This document shows positions 42,895 to 53,109 of a DNA stretch of 64,000 bases, in pieces. The notes beneath the pieces were generated by a model. It saw nothing but the letters and a program-made list of their open reading frames with translations. It searched no databases and was not told the origin of the DNA. Positions within the stretch are counted from its first letter, which is position 1, and each line of letters opens with the position of its first letter. The position numbers and the translations under genes were made by a program. Source of the stretch: Pleurostoma richardsiae (lineage: Eukaryota; Ascomycota; Sordariomycetes; Calosphaeriales; Pleurostomataceae); the NCBI GenBank assembly GCA_030052745.1, contig JANBVO010000052.1, positions 149,188 through 213,187 on the forward strand, in the 5' to 3' direction.

Positions 42895-43311
42895 ATAGTC
42901 GCGCAAATCTTCAAATTTGGATGCGTCAGTTGATCCCTGGGACACGCGGGCAGATACACACAATCTTGCGCATACGCCGGCGTATCTGGTATCTAGGCCT
43001 ACATGTGGGCGGGAGCCAGTGTATGTACTAGTATGATTACCGTCGGATGAAGACGAGCGATGGCAAAAAAGGCAACAAGGCAGGGCACAGAGCCTACTCA
43101 CTGTTGCAGAGGCAGGACGGGCTATTCCGCTCCGTGTATGGCGGCCTAGAAGAAGCATCGCAGTTTTGATGGTCCGCAGGTACCGCCCGGTATCTAAAGG
43201 AAAGTACATACAGATTGAAGATGGGAATCATATACAATGTCGAAGAGAACATGCCGGAGAAGCTCGTCGCATTTAACCGCGCTACATCACGTCATCACGT
43301 CTTCCAGGGTC
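42895..43311. other. Intergenic, no gene seen
   Basis: This is the convergent 3' space between the unknown gene and the GH71 gene, with no motifs or repeats recognised. Confidence 0.5.
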
Positions 43312-45441
43312 TCAGCAGCTCGGCTTACAAGCCGTCGATGGGCAGTACCCGTGTGCGCAGTCGAAGCTGCAGAGCCCCAGGTAGCTGTCATCCTCGCCAT
43401 CCAAGGGGCATCCCGCTGGCTCCACCTCTGGCGTGTAGGCCGGTGTGCCATATGACGTGCACACGCAAGGCCCGGCCGGGCAGTACCCGTGATTGCACGC
43501 GAAATCGCAGAGACCCAGCAGGTTGTTCGACACGCCGGCAGCCGTGGTGCCGCCATTGCAGGTGCCCGTCGACGGCAACGCTGCAGATGAATTGGCCGTC
43601 GTTGGCGTCGTCGGTACGGGCTGAGTGGTGGTCCCCGGCTTGCGTGTCGGGGTGGCCCCGCCTGCAGGAGTAGTGGTGGAAGCCGGTGCTGTCGTAGCCG
43701 GTGCTGTGTTTGACCCACAGCCGCTGCTGGCAGTGCCGAGAGACGGGGTGGCCTGGCAGGTTGTAACGTGCAAGCCCGCGGTCAGGGATGTGAGCCCGTC
43801 GGCCTCGAGAGGATCAGATTCACCATCAGGGAGGATGCCAACGTAGGCATTGAAGTTGTAGATGCCGCAGATGCACTCGCTGGATATGTCCTTCAGTGAC
43901 GTCCCACTGAGGACGGTTGCCGTGCCGCGTTTCAGTGAGAACTGCTGCTCGCCGACTGCCATGGGCACGGAGAAGGCTGCAGCCCCGGCAGGCGCAGTGA
44001 ACGTCTGCACAGTGTTATCCCCTGATGTGACAGAGATATTGCCGGCTGAAGTGAGGAGGGTCACCACGAAGACGGAGTCGGACATGCTCTCCCAGCCGTT
44101 GGGTTTGCCCTCGAAGTAATTGCCGCTATCGTTGTTTGCCGTGACCATGGTCGTGTCGGTGGCATCGCAGTCAATGGTGCGAAGCGTCGGGCGATACCAG
44201 TAGACGACCTGGTCGGTCGTGATGTACGAGTCAACAGACGAGGCGCCGTCATGGTAGGCAGCTATGTAGGGCTTCGCCATGTCGAGCCAGCCGTCGTGAG
44301 GCCTACGTCCACGTCAGTCAGGAATTACCAGGACCTTGTGCGATGGTCAAGCTAAGCTGCACTTACATGTCGTTGGTCCACTTGGAGTTCCCATCGTCAT
44401 AATGCTTGGAGGATAAGGGTCCGATGTAGTGCGACTCGCCGTAGTCGTTCCAGGTGATGATCTCGAGGAACCGCGGCTGCATGGAGAGAATATCGTTCCA
44501 CCGGCGGTACCACAGAAGGTCGCCCGGGAAGACCCAGTTCTTGGAATAGGATACCTCGGGACCAAAATGGGTGAAGAACCACGCAGATACCGCTGCACAA
44601 TGGCAATAAGCTGACTGTTCTCGAAGGACACAACACAAGGACGGACTTACGAGCAACGTATGGCTTCGTCCCAAGCCAATTCTGATATGAAGTGTCACCA
44701 TATTCGACCGTCACGTTCGCACCAGCAGTGGGCGCCTTGTTGTTTCCATTGTTGTCCCAAGCCTGTCAGGTATCGTCAGTTGCTTGATGAAGGAGACTTA
44801 GGGGGCAAGGATAACATACCATCCAGTTCAGCGCCGCATCGATCGCGCTCGGGTCTGCCGTCTGATCCGGGTGGAAATTCGGGGCCCAAAACATATTTGT
44901 GCCTGCGGAGGATCTCATCGTCGTCACGTCAAGTCCGTCGCCAGCAAAGGAAGAGGCAAAAACCTTCTCGTCAACCATGAGCTGGGCCGGCTTGCTCGCA
45001 TACTTGGCGATCATGTGCCCGACTGCCGCGGCGTCTGATCCGGCATGGTACCAGTTGAAGTCGAACGATATGAAGACTTTCATCCCGTTCTGATCCGCGG
45101 AGTCGTAGGCATAGCCCAGCTGGGTGTCGGTGTAGGAGTCCAGACCAATGTTCAGGGCAAAGGCGTCGATCCCGAGCGACTTAGCCCGCTGCATATCCGC
45201 GTCATAGTCGGCTGAGCTTGTCCGGTCACTGACGATGCCGATCTGGAGGCGGTGTTAGCCACACTCTTACGAGGAGAGAAGGATGGAGACGCACCATGAA
45301 GTGACAGAACACCAGCCTGTCACCTGGGGCTCGTTTCGTGACTGCAAGCGAGCCAGTGCTTGCAGGTGCCGCCTGTGTATGAGAAGCCGCCCATAGGCAA
45401 GACGTGGAAACGAAGGCAAGGAACTTGGAAGCGAGCATCAT
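43312..45441 (-). CDS. Secreted GH71 alpha-1,3-glucanase with C-terminal CBM24 modules (632 aa)
   Basis: Five exons: 45441-45295, 45242-44820, 44762-44651, 44592-44367 and 44302-43312, 633 codons, with introns of 52-64 nt. An N-terminal signal peptide (LAFVSTSCLWAASHTQA) is followed by VFCHFM-IGIVSD and DYDADMQRAKSLGIDAFALN, classic for GH71 endo-alpha-1,3-glucanase (mutanase). Further GH71 blocks are VFISFDFNW, SYSKNWVFPGDLLWYRRW and EIITWNDYGESHYIGPL. A Thr/Pro/Ser linker leads to two Cys-rich repeats (NLLGLCDFACNHGYCP and DSYLGLCSFDCAHGYCP), matching the CBM24 alpha-1,3-glucan-binding type. The enzyme would cut alpha-1,3-glucan of fungal cell walls, either self remodelling or attack on other fungi. 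The gene is intact and shows no sign of decay. Confidence 0.93.
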
Positions 45442-45943
45442 ATTCTCAGTAGATAGAGTACCGAAGCATCCCGCTTCACAGGATACATGAGTGTGGTGGG
45501 GCTTAATGACGACCGGAGGCACTCCCAAAGCAGTGCTGTCGCGGACTGTACGCTGGAAGCTCTTTTGGCTTTGTCTGGGAAGATGATTGGTCTGAGAAGG
45601 CATGAGTCACGGTTTAGCTTCCCAACCTTCACGCCTACATCGGTTGGCTACCGGGGCGTGACAAGTGCTGCGCGGAGACTTCGACGGGGAACCAGTCGCC
45701 AGGGCGTCGTGTTTCATGCAAAGAACACGGAGCTCAAGTTGTAAAGAAGGTACTGTAATAGGCAGCGCTGCCGCCAGTTCCACGTAAGAAAGCGACTTTT
45801 GGCGTATGCACTGGCCTCGCGTCTGGTCCGCGTCGTTTTACGTTTATATACGAGTGTCAAACGCGGAGGTTCGCTCTTTTCGCATCCTTCACCTCTCACA
45901 ATTCCTTTCTATTGTATAGAGGTCCCTCGCCAAATAGCATCTG
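45442..45943. promoter_or_regulatory. Divergent promoter region between GH71 and F-box genes
   Basis: About 500 bp separate two start codons pointing away from each other. No repeat or ORF is supported. On the plus side GTTTATATACG (about 45840-45850) is TATA-like, roughly 100 bp before the F-box ATG. Shared regulation is possible but not shown. Confidence 0.45.
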
Positions 45944-47482
45944 ATGATGAACTTCTCGGTCCAGATCCGGTTCAAACCTCCTGACACAAGCCTCGGCCGT
46001 TCCGACCATGTAGGCCGCGGACTTAGATGCGATATTGAGCGTCTGCCGGGTGAGCTCCACAACTGGATCTGCTCTATGTGTGGGCCGCACGAGCTGAAAA
46101 AGCTGCGGCTGACGTGCAAGGTGCTGGAGGAAGCCGCTTCCATGTACCTCTTCCGGCGCGTCGCCATATCGCGTCTGCGGCGCCACCTGTCCGTCCTCCA
46201 ACTGATTTCCGGCGCGGAGCGCCTGGCCAGACATGTCAGGGAGATCGTCTGGTACGATCTAGACCGCGACCAGGAGACCTCCTCGTGGCTGCCTGCCGTC
46301 GACGAAGACGGCGTCCCGGCCGCATCGCAAGCCTGCCGAGAGCGGCTATCCTGGCTGCCTTGCCAGCCAAACGCGCATGGAATTACCTACCAAGCGCGGG
46401 AATATGAAGCCTACGACAGTCTTATTCGCGACATCATGAACCGTGAGCTCTGCCCGCCGCTCGCCAAGATAGGGGGCATCTGTTCAGTCGCATTGGAGCC
46501 GATGCCCGTCGATCAGGTCGTCACCCCTCTGGGGGAGGGGGGCCGCGAGGATGGATACTATCCCTACACGGTGCAGACCATCCTGTCCCGCACGCGACCG
46601 GGAGACAACGATTATATAAACGGCCGACTGTTTGTCATCCTTTGGGAGGTCCTGACTCAGAAGGCTAAGAAGGCGATCATTAATCTGGCCTGTGTCGACA
46701 ATGCGTCAGCCACTATCCCGTGGCGTCTTTGGGACGTTAAGAAAGGGAGAATGTTGGATAGTGAGGGGCTGACGAGCATCTCCTTGACCCTGCGGGACCC
46801 CTTGTGCCATACGCTAGGCGTGGGCGATAGCGAGGCCGAGGCGGATGAGTCGGAGGCGAGCGATTCGGATATACCCTGGCGCGATAAGCACGAGGCAATC
46901 GTGGCTAGGCTCGGCAGCATGATCAGCAAAAGTCCCCGGCTGGAACGACTAAGCGTCGCCCTGCTAGGCGACGATGGTGGCGACTGGAATGACAGCACGT
47001 GGTCCTGGGAAGCTCAGGCCGCTCACGTCTTGAAAGCGGGCGACCCGAAACAAGATAGACTCCTTGACCTTCGGGTCAGGGAGAGGCGCAATCGAGACGT
47101 GTTGTGCGGCGACGATCCCGAGCCCGACGGGGAAGCATACCGCATGCTGTTCAAGCCCACCTGGCAAGACCTGTGCTACCTCCATCTCCGGCGGCTTCCT
47201 ATCAGTGACGCAAGCCTCGTCTCCTTCATCGAGCGGCACGCGTCTTCGCTGCGCCGCATCATCCTCGAGGACTACAGGATCCCATTCCACGTGATCGAGG
47301 CCATGAGGAATATACCCGAGCTGGTGCTGGCAAGACTCGAGATCTCGTGCGATGTGGCCGGCAGCAGCGTGATGGTCGCTCCGCATCTCCTCCTGGGTCA
47401 CATCAACAAGAAAGACGACAAGACAGAGGTGCCCAACGCCGCAAGGAGAGCTCGTGCAGTCGTCACGCACGCGATAGTATGA
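45944..47482 (+). CDS. F-box-like protein (512 aa, C-terminus may extend)
   Basis: The N-terminal CDIERLPGELHNWICSMCGPHELKKLRLTCKVL is a fungal F-box-like motif, followed by a leucine-rich body (LERLSVALL, DLCYLHLRRLPISDASLVSFI, LRRIILEDYRI) and an acidic insert (SEAEADESEASDSD). Such proteins usually serve as SCF substrate adaptors. The frame ends at 47482 in ARRARAVVTHAIV. Just beyond, another frame continues plausibly (HKIWDDTSIWELEEDILDEFE) to 47654; a 34-nt intron or a one-base change could join it. The start ATG 45944 has a second ATG following. This gene and the GH71 gene diverge. Confidence 0.8.
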   Translation: MMNFSVQIRFKPPDTSLGRSDHVGRGLRCDIERLPGELHNWICSMCGPHELKKLRLTCKVLEEAASMYLFRRVAISRLRRHLSVLQLISGAERLARHVREIVWYDLDRDQETSSWLPAVDEDGVPAASQACRERLSWLPCQPNAHGITYQAREYEAYDSLIRDIMNRELCPPLAKIGGICSVALEPMPVDQVVTPLGEGGREDGYYPYTVQTILSRTRPGDNDYINGRLFVILWEVLTQKAKKAIINLACVDNASATIPWRLWDVKKGRMLDSEGLTSISLTLRDPLCHTLGVGDSEAEADESEASDSDIPWRDKHEAIVARLGSMISKSPRLERLSVALLGDDGGDWNDSTWSWEAQAAHVLKAGDPKQDRLLDLRVRERRNRDVLCGDDPEPDGEAYRMLFKPTWQDLCYLHLRRLPISDASLVSFIERHASSLRRIILEDYRIPFHVIEAMRNIPELVLARLEISCDVAGSSVMVAPHLLLGHINKKDDKTEVPNAARRARAVVTHAIV

Positions 47483-47654
47483 CTTTTGCTTTAACTTCCG
47501 CCGCATAGAGAATCATAAAATCTGGGACGACACGAGTATATGGGAGCTAGAGGAGGACATCCTGGACGAGTTCGAGGCTGCACGGTACGAAGATGGCGAC
47601 GTCGGCTCTGACGTCGAAGACTACGATGTCGTCGAGAACTACGAGGCCTACTGA

Positions 47655-48600
47655 GGCTGACGAAGATGACGAAGAAGCCGACAAGAATTACGAAGACGCC
47701 CAAAGTGACCAAGCCAGCGAAGACGACGAGGACGAGGATGACGGCGAGGATGAGAATGTGGGCGAGGATGAGGACGACCATCAGGCGAGCGGATGATGGA
47801 GATGGGCGCGTCCCTCCCTCGCGCCGGGCGCTCCCGTCCTCTACTGGAAGGTCTGGCCCGGCGAGCGCGATGGCAAACCCACCAGGGCTGGCTATTTATA
47901 CACCGCACCTGTGAACACAGACGTCTTAGAGATAGAGACGCAGAGTACGAAGCCGATGTCGAGTCGAGTCTGAGCAGTCGAGAAGGACGCCCTGGATGAA
48001 GACGGTGAGAGAGACGCAGAAAAAGGAGACGATACGTGGCAGGGGAAAGTCGAGAGCGACGAGGCCGGGGACGTGGCCGAGGCGACGCCGTACAGCCGCG
48101 TCCTCTCGAAATTTCTCCTGCGTTGCAACATCAAAGATGATGAGTGTGCTTGCGGATTCCAATGCGACGACTGCGACTGCCTGAAGGCCCTGGGTGACTT
48201 TGGCGGACTTTTCGGAAGGGCCGCGGGGCCGCCAGGACTGCCTCCTAGAGCCGTTCGGTACGACGATGAATTGGAGCGTCGGGTTTTGAGGGTTATTTGG
48301 GGAGGGAGATTATTTGCGTAGCGTCGCGTCTCTTTTTCTTTTTCATTTCCCCCTCTTCCCTTTTTCCTTTTCGGGGGCCTGAACCTCGGCCGAGGGAAGG
48401 GCAAGAGTGCCTGCACCTTCTTATCTCGTACGTAGAAGTGACCAATCATTGTTGCGAGCGATGGCGAAGGTGCAGGTCTGACGAGAGTGACGAGGGCGAC
48501 AAGAATGAGAACAGCGATAGATGAAAGCGGACGCCACCCGGACGAGAAGATGTCTCTACAATGAAAGGCTCTGCAGAAGGCCTCTACAGTACAGCATACG
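47655..48600 (+). pseudogene. Degenerate coding remnants, possibly 2EXR-type
   Basis: Successive short coding-like pieces lie in different frames: an Asp/Glu-rich stretch (about 47650-47795), then SLAPGAPVLYWKVWPGERDGK with RAGYLYTAP (about 47810-47910), then VLSKFLLRCNIKDDECACGFQC (about 48095-48180). The segment 48485-48600 resembles the tail of the 2EXR pseudogene at 31040-31130. No single frame spans them, so this looks like one or two decayed genes. Confidence 0.4.
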
Positions 48601-48782
48601 GGCTGCTGTCTCCCACGCACGCCTGTTTGAGGCACTACCGAGCCAAGAGCCAAGAAAACATGGATCTGAAACGCTGCGTTATCCTGAACGGCACCGAAAT
48701 GGAACCGGTCAATGGCATTGATAGTGGCGGTGGTACAGTACGTATAGTACCTTCATTCCAGTCGGGCTTGCGAACCCGTCCC

Positions 48783-49451
48783 TCATCTCTCCCTTAACAG
48801 TATCATAGCTGGAAATGAAGATCCACCGATGGACCATAGAAGGAAGTTCAGTTTCTCACCATCTTCAGTTCCGGTGAGGGAATAGCTTTCATTCCAGAAA
48901 TCTTCCGTGGCATCTTTGAGAGTGGACGTGGCGATGGTAGTCCTTTCCATGGATTGAGAAAAGCCTCCGGGTATCTCGGCGTCAAAGCTGCAGTCTGGGA
49001 TGGACAACGCCACCCTCTCTAGCCGACGCGTGCCATAGAACATCGCCAGGATTCGGTAACTGTCCGCCCAAATAGTGCCGTGAAGCAGGAACTCGTCGAG
49101 ATGTACCTCCGGACGGCCAGTCAGGTGGGAAGCGACGTCGTAGGCATCGTACACTTCCAGACCTTCCAACCACACTGCTATTACGACAACGCTTTGTGCT
49201 CCTTCATTTATGAATCTTCTCCTCCACTTCATTGCTCTCTCCCAGTTGCTGAAGAAGGATATAAGCGGTCCAGCAGAGGGGCGCCAGGTTAAATGGTCTC
49301 GGAAGGCGTCATCATCGAGATCACGGAGCGGGTCGCGAGCGGTCATAGAATTCCCCGAAAAACTGCTGTTTCGGCTTCGGTGCTGTTCGTCGTGAACCTC
49401 AACTCGGAATCCCACCCGCGGACCAAACCTGAAATTTTCGTACTGATCCAT
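48783..49451 (-). CDS. DUF7587-like protein (222 aa)
   Basis: The pattern FRDHLTWRPSAGPLISFFSNWERAMKWRRRF, VVVIAVWLEGLEVYDAYDVA and then DEFLLHGTIWADSYRILAMFYG fits the fungal DUF7587 type, in which a mono-ADP-ribosyltransferase-like fold has been suggested; the assignment is from memory. The N-terminus (FRFGPRVGFRVEVHDEQHRSRN) corresponds to the usual beginning of the domain. There is no intron and the frame is complete. No neighbour suggests a role. Confidence 0.6.
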   Translation of the reverse strand: MDQYENFRFGPRVGFRVEVHDEQHRSRNSSFSGNSMTARDPLRDLDDDAFRDHLTWRPSAGPLISFFSNWERAMKWRRRFINEGAQSVVVIAVWLEGLEVYDAYDVASHLTGRPEVHLDEFLLHGTIWADSYRILAMFYGTRRLERVALSIPDCSFDAEIPGGFSQSMERTTIATSTLKDATEDFWNESYSLTGTEDGEKLNFLLWSIGGSSFPAMILLRER

Positions 49452-50019
49452 CTGCCGAATCTTAAGTCGTTTCGTATCAAACTCTAATACGTCATCAGTT
49501 TACGACTCAGCATCGCAGACAAGGTTCGATTAAGGACGATTGTCAATAGAGATACATACTGAAAATGTAAAGAGTAGAGTCACCAGATGTTGAAGTCGAA
49601 GAAGCTTGCAATAAACTCTCAGATCCGAGGTGTAGTGCCACGAACGAAGAGACAACCGAAGTTCAACGTCAGGCCACGCGGGTCGAACCGTTGCGGGGCA
49701 AGAGATTTGGAGATGGCTGGCTTTGGTAAGCTAGCTTCATCCGATTCGCTCATCCAGTGGAACTTAAACCCTGATTCCGGTACTTTCTTTTTGCACTAAA
49801 AACCGCCAAAGCCGCCTTGGTGAGCGATGCACCTCGGGCGGTGCGGGGAATCTAGATAGGAAAAGGGCAAATAGGTCAGCTATTCCGCTCTATTTCTTGT
49901 ATCTCGAGCTGTATCCTCTCGATCAACTTGAGGCGCATTCATTCCACCCGCTCTCACCCAGAAAGCCACATATATCAACGCTACAACATGAGGGATAACG
50001 AGCCAGAACACCAATTGGA
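49452..50019. other. Intergenic, no gene seen
   Basis: No motif-bearing frame or repeat was recognised. Confidence 0.5.
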
Positions 50020-50330
50020 TTAGAGCTTGAAAGCAAACCACGGGTTGTCTTTGAGCTCCTTAGCTGTCGACCGCTCCTCCGGAAGCCAACAGAGCATTCT
50101 GCGCATGAATGCGAGAAACTTGTCCCGGCCTGGCTCGGGAATGTACTCTGATACCTCGTCCGCCAGCGTTCGCGAGTGGGGGATTGGTTCCTCTTGCACA
50201 AACTTGCCTAGAAACCGGTAAGCCTCAACCAAAGAAAGATCTGAGCCGCGCTTCCAGACATACCACTTTCAGTGAAGAAAAGCCCGCCGAAGTACTCGGA
50301 TGCATTACTGCACAGCTTGCAGGTGCAGTG
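50020..50330 (-). pseudogene. C-terminal fragment of an SRPK-like protein kinase
   Basis: The last segment reads YIPEPGRDKFLAFMRRMLCWLPEERSTAKELKDNPWF, the typical end of an SR-protein-kinase-like catalytic domain. An upstream piece (SEYFGGLFFTES, about 50320-50275) followed by a donor-like GTATGT could be the preceding exon. No ATP-binding or catalytic-loop segment lies upstream, so only the C-lobe end remains. Confidence 0.6.
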
Positions 50331-50754
50331 TATCGATGCCTCATAGGCGGCACCATCGAGCTTATCTACGTTATGACTTATTGTTGCCGAGAGTCGACAC
50401 AGTAGCCACCGTCCCAGCTAGCCCATGCCTGCGACATGAAGCCTCAGGCCCAACCATTTGCATCGGCGACTTTTTCAGCCACCAGCTAAAGCAATGATTT
50501 CATCGAGGCACATGTTGGTTTGATCCAAACAGGGGCTAGTTGCGACACCGCGCAATAGACACAGACTCATTGGCTGTAGTTGGCGGGACTTCATTCGGAG
50601 CGTTGGGCGGGAAAATAGGCATAGAACGGGCGGGCGCTGATGATTGATTGGCTGTACTTGGGCTGGCACTGAAATGGACTAAGGCACGCGGCACATTGGG
50701 CGAAACAAGAGCCGAGGAGGCTATACCCGATATGGTAACGCATCCCCATCTTAG

Positions 50755-50804
50755 GGGCCCACAAAGCGCGCGCAGATCACAACGGCGTAAAAACTTTGTG
50801 GCCC
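50755..50804 (+). repeat. Hairpin repeat H, diverged copy 4
   Basis: GGGCCCACAAAG and CTTTGTGGCCC pair around a 27-nt loop; GTGC follows the right arm as in the other copies. The left outer arm is degraded. Confidence 0.5.
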
Positions 50805-50929
50805 GTGCATTCAAGATAGCTGGTGGGCACGATCAACCTCGCAGCAATGCTGCCCTATTGGACAAGCCTGCTTCGATAATACCATGGCGGCGCTCGTCCT
50901 ACTCGGCAGCAGCAGTGACTCTTGGGACT

Positions 50930-51300
50930 TGAGCTCTGAAACGACGACCTGAGGGTTCGTCACGGTGTAGCCGACGGATTCAGTCACAGCCAATAGATTA
51001 GCCCTTATCAACACGCTGCTTGGCGATTGGTTAGGGGATGGCCTCCCAATCCTCCGACCTGTGAACAGTCTCATACTTTCGCGGCCACCCCGTAGTTCAC
51101 TAGCTGTAGCATGCGGGACAACTGTGACATTGCATCTTAGAATTTGAACCAAGTTAGCCCACCTTAATAAGATGGACCCTTCTGCCGCTCTCTTCTGGTC
51201 GTCTTCTTCCATGGATCCATCCGTTTCTCTCCATGTCTCCAGATCCGCATCCAAACACACCCTTCCATCTCGAACCAACAGATCACAGGCAGGTGCTAAA
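50930..51300 (-). repeat. Dispersed repeat R3, inverted full-length copy
   Basis: The minus strand matches 21840-22200 throughout (GAGAGCGGCAGAAG, CTTATTAAGGTGGGCTAAC, GTTGTCCCGCATGCTAC, CGGGGTGGCCGCGAAAGT). Part of it also matches 15735-15905. Confidence 0.8.
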
Positions 51301-51779
51301 AGGCCCACGGGCTCGAAGTCTCCTCTCCGATAAAAGCAGCCTCAAAAAAGGGTTCGCACGCTGGAGATTGCTTCCTGAAGTGTCTTCGATGACTGGCGTA
51401 GCGAGATGGAGATCGCGCAGGAGACGGGATAGCACAATTCGGGTCAAAGAAGGGCACAGCAATCGGCTCGTCAAGGCACGGGCCGTCCAACTCGGCTTCC
51501 TCCTGGTACCTCTCAAAGCACGGGTGAGCGGTTTTGGGCGGACAGTGCGGTACTTATCCAACAAAGAAATGAGACAGAATAGAAGAGCAATTGCCTCCGA
51601 ATCTGGCGTTCGGAAGTAGAGTCACCACTTAAACGGTTTCTCTTTGTGGCTCTTATGTAGACTCGAAACGCAGCGGCCCTTTTTGGCTCTCATGTCTGTT
51701 CTGCTTACTCAACAGTATTAAGGTTGTCCAATAACAGACCACGTTTCGCAACGGGTATGTCAGCCACTTGAGGCGCTCA
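51301..51779. other. Repeat-derived flank left of the MULE
   Basis: No gene is supported. From about 51724 the sequence follows the R2-related end seen at 29425-29515 (GTCCAATAAC, GACCAC, CAGCCACTT, GCGCT) up to the insertion point of the MULE. Confidence 0.6.
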
Positions 51780-51788
51780 CACAAAACG
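51780..51788 (+). repeat. Left target-site duplication of the MULE
   Basis: CACAAAACG is repeated exactly at 57183-57191. Nine bases is the standard duplication length for Mutator-like elements. Confidence 0.95.
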
Positions 51789-51922
51789 GAGTGGGTTTAC
51801 TCTTACCCCCCCAATCCCATTCGCGTACCCCCCCTGGGCCCACAAACTTACCCCCCCAAAGTACAGAAATGTCGCAGCGAAGCCCCGCCCCGTTTGGATC
51901 TTTTCAGTATCCTGTCAATTGA
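51789..51922 (+). repeat. Left terminal inverted repeat of the MULE
   Basis: 134 bp pairs with 57049-57182. C-runs (TTACCCCCCCAA, GTACCCCCCCTGGGCCC) and CGCAGCGAAGCCCCGCCCC make it GC-rich. Small differences exist in the homopolymers and at a few bases. Confidence 0.95.
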
Positions 51923-52309
51923 CACGCACAGTCATACTGACTGGCAAAACAGAAACGCCGCTTGCTCCACTGCGTTCAACCATTCCATTGCCTATAACAT
52001 CAAGTAGGCTTTCAGAAGCAGGGTAGCTCATCATTGTGGTGTTGACACAATTGCCCGCGTCTTCCCATGGAGCCTGAAGCCACCACTGTACCCCGGCGCC
52101 ACAGGAAGCGTCAGAGAGAAGGTGCGCTTCTTGAGTTGTTTGGAGCTGGCAAGTGATACTGATGTGATTGGACAAGACGATCAAGAGCTGGGAAGAGATG
52201 CTCGTCTCTCCCAAGGAAAAGAGGTGACGCCCAAGGAGGCCGGAAGTGATTCATATCCACACGAAGCAAGTACGGCTCCAAATCGTCAAATAGCCCTGAT
52301 TACCCATTG

Positions 52310-53058
52310 ATGAGTACTCGTATAGCTAGTTCAGAGAACGCTCGCTGTGCTACTAGGCAGGCTGGTCCCTCTACCGCCTGGTTAGCAATACAGGACTACC
52401 TCCCCGCTGACCAACAGCAAAACCCCCCTAACACCCCCTTAATTCGTAAGCTTGAGGTCTGGCCACCAGTCAGACGCCTAGAGTTCAATACAGACCGCCG
52501 GAGGGGAACTTTCTCAACTAAAAAGCCCATCAACATCGCAGCGGCCTTTGTCTTTGTAACCGGAGATGAGACCGGCCTGCCGTGCAGTAAATGCGCCGCT
52601 AGGGATGGAGTCTTTTCCCAATGCATAGTTGCACCTGGGCAGGTTCAGGATGATGTCAATGGTGCCTGCGCCAACTGTATATATCAAGGACGGACAAAAC
52701 ACTGCAGCCTTCTAGTAGGGTTCCGGACCGCCGAGTCCTCCATACCCTCATGTAAGTGTTCATCCGATATTAACCCTTCTAATGAAAAAGGGCTCAATAA
52801 GTATTAGATATGACGGACCAGTTTCGGACTATAGCGAGCATGCAGCTATTCCGAGGTAATATTGAAAATGGACAGGAACAACACGGGGACAGGCATTCGC
52901 ATTGTCCTTTAGAAAAGTGTTTAACGGAACTCAGAGCGGATACACCACAAGATCGCCGCGTTCTTCGTGCCAATGCTCATATAATTCTAGCTGCATTGGA
53001 CCTGCTCGAGGCTGAAGATGGTCCGGAAGGGAAGGAGGATAGCGAGGACAACGGCTAA
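52310..53058 (+). CDS. DUF3716-type cysteine-motif protein carried by the MULE (230 aa)
   Basis: Exons are 52310-52751 and 52808-53058, with a 56-nt intron (GTAAGT...TTAG), 231 codons. Residues about 85-145 hold CSKCAARDGVFSQCIV and GACANCIYQGRTKHCS, the paired Cys pattern of fungal DUF3716 (C-x2-C ... G-x-F-x2-C ... GACANC-x9-C), likely zinc-binding. The C-terminal exon is polar, with an acidic end (LEAEDGPEGKEDSEDNG). ATG 52310 is used because the longer frame begins at TTG. It lies inside the transposon, between the left TIR and the transposase gene, and is transcribed toward it. Function is unknown. A regulator of transposition or a host-interacting cargo are both conceivable; this is inference. 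Confidence 0.8.
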
Positions 53059-53109
53059 TAGGCCACTTAGGGACGCCGCAGAGTATACTTCCTGTCTACC
53101 TATAGCTAT

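Noticed and set aside
43215-43673. Plus-strand 152-residue frame at the GH71 3' end
   Set aside because: It lies antisense to the CBM24 coding exon and reflects that exon's Cys/Gly-rich composition.
50811-51308. Open frame of 165 residues in the inverted R3 copy
   Set aside because: Same reason as the frame at 21844-22239; its C-terminal part also runs into unrelated sequence.
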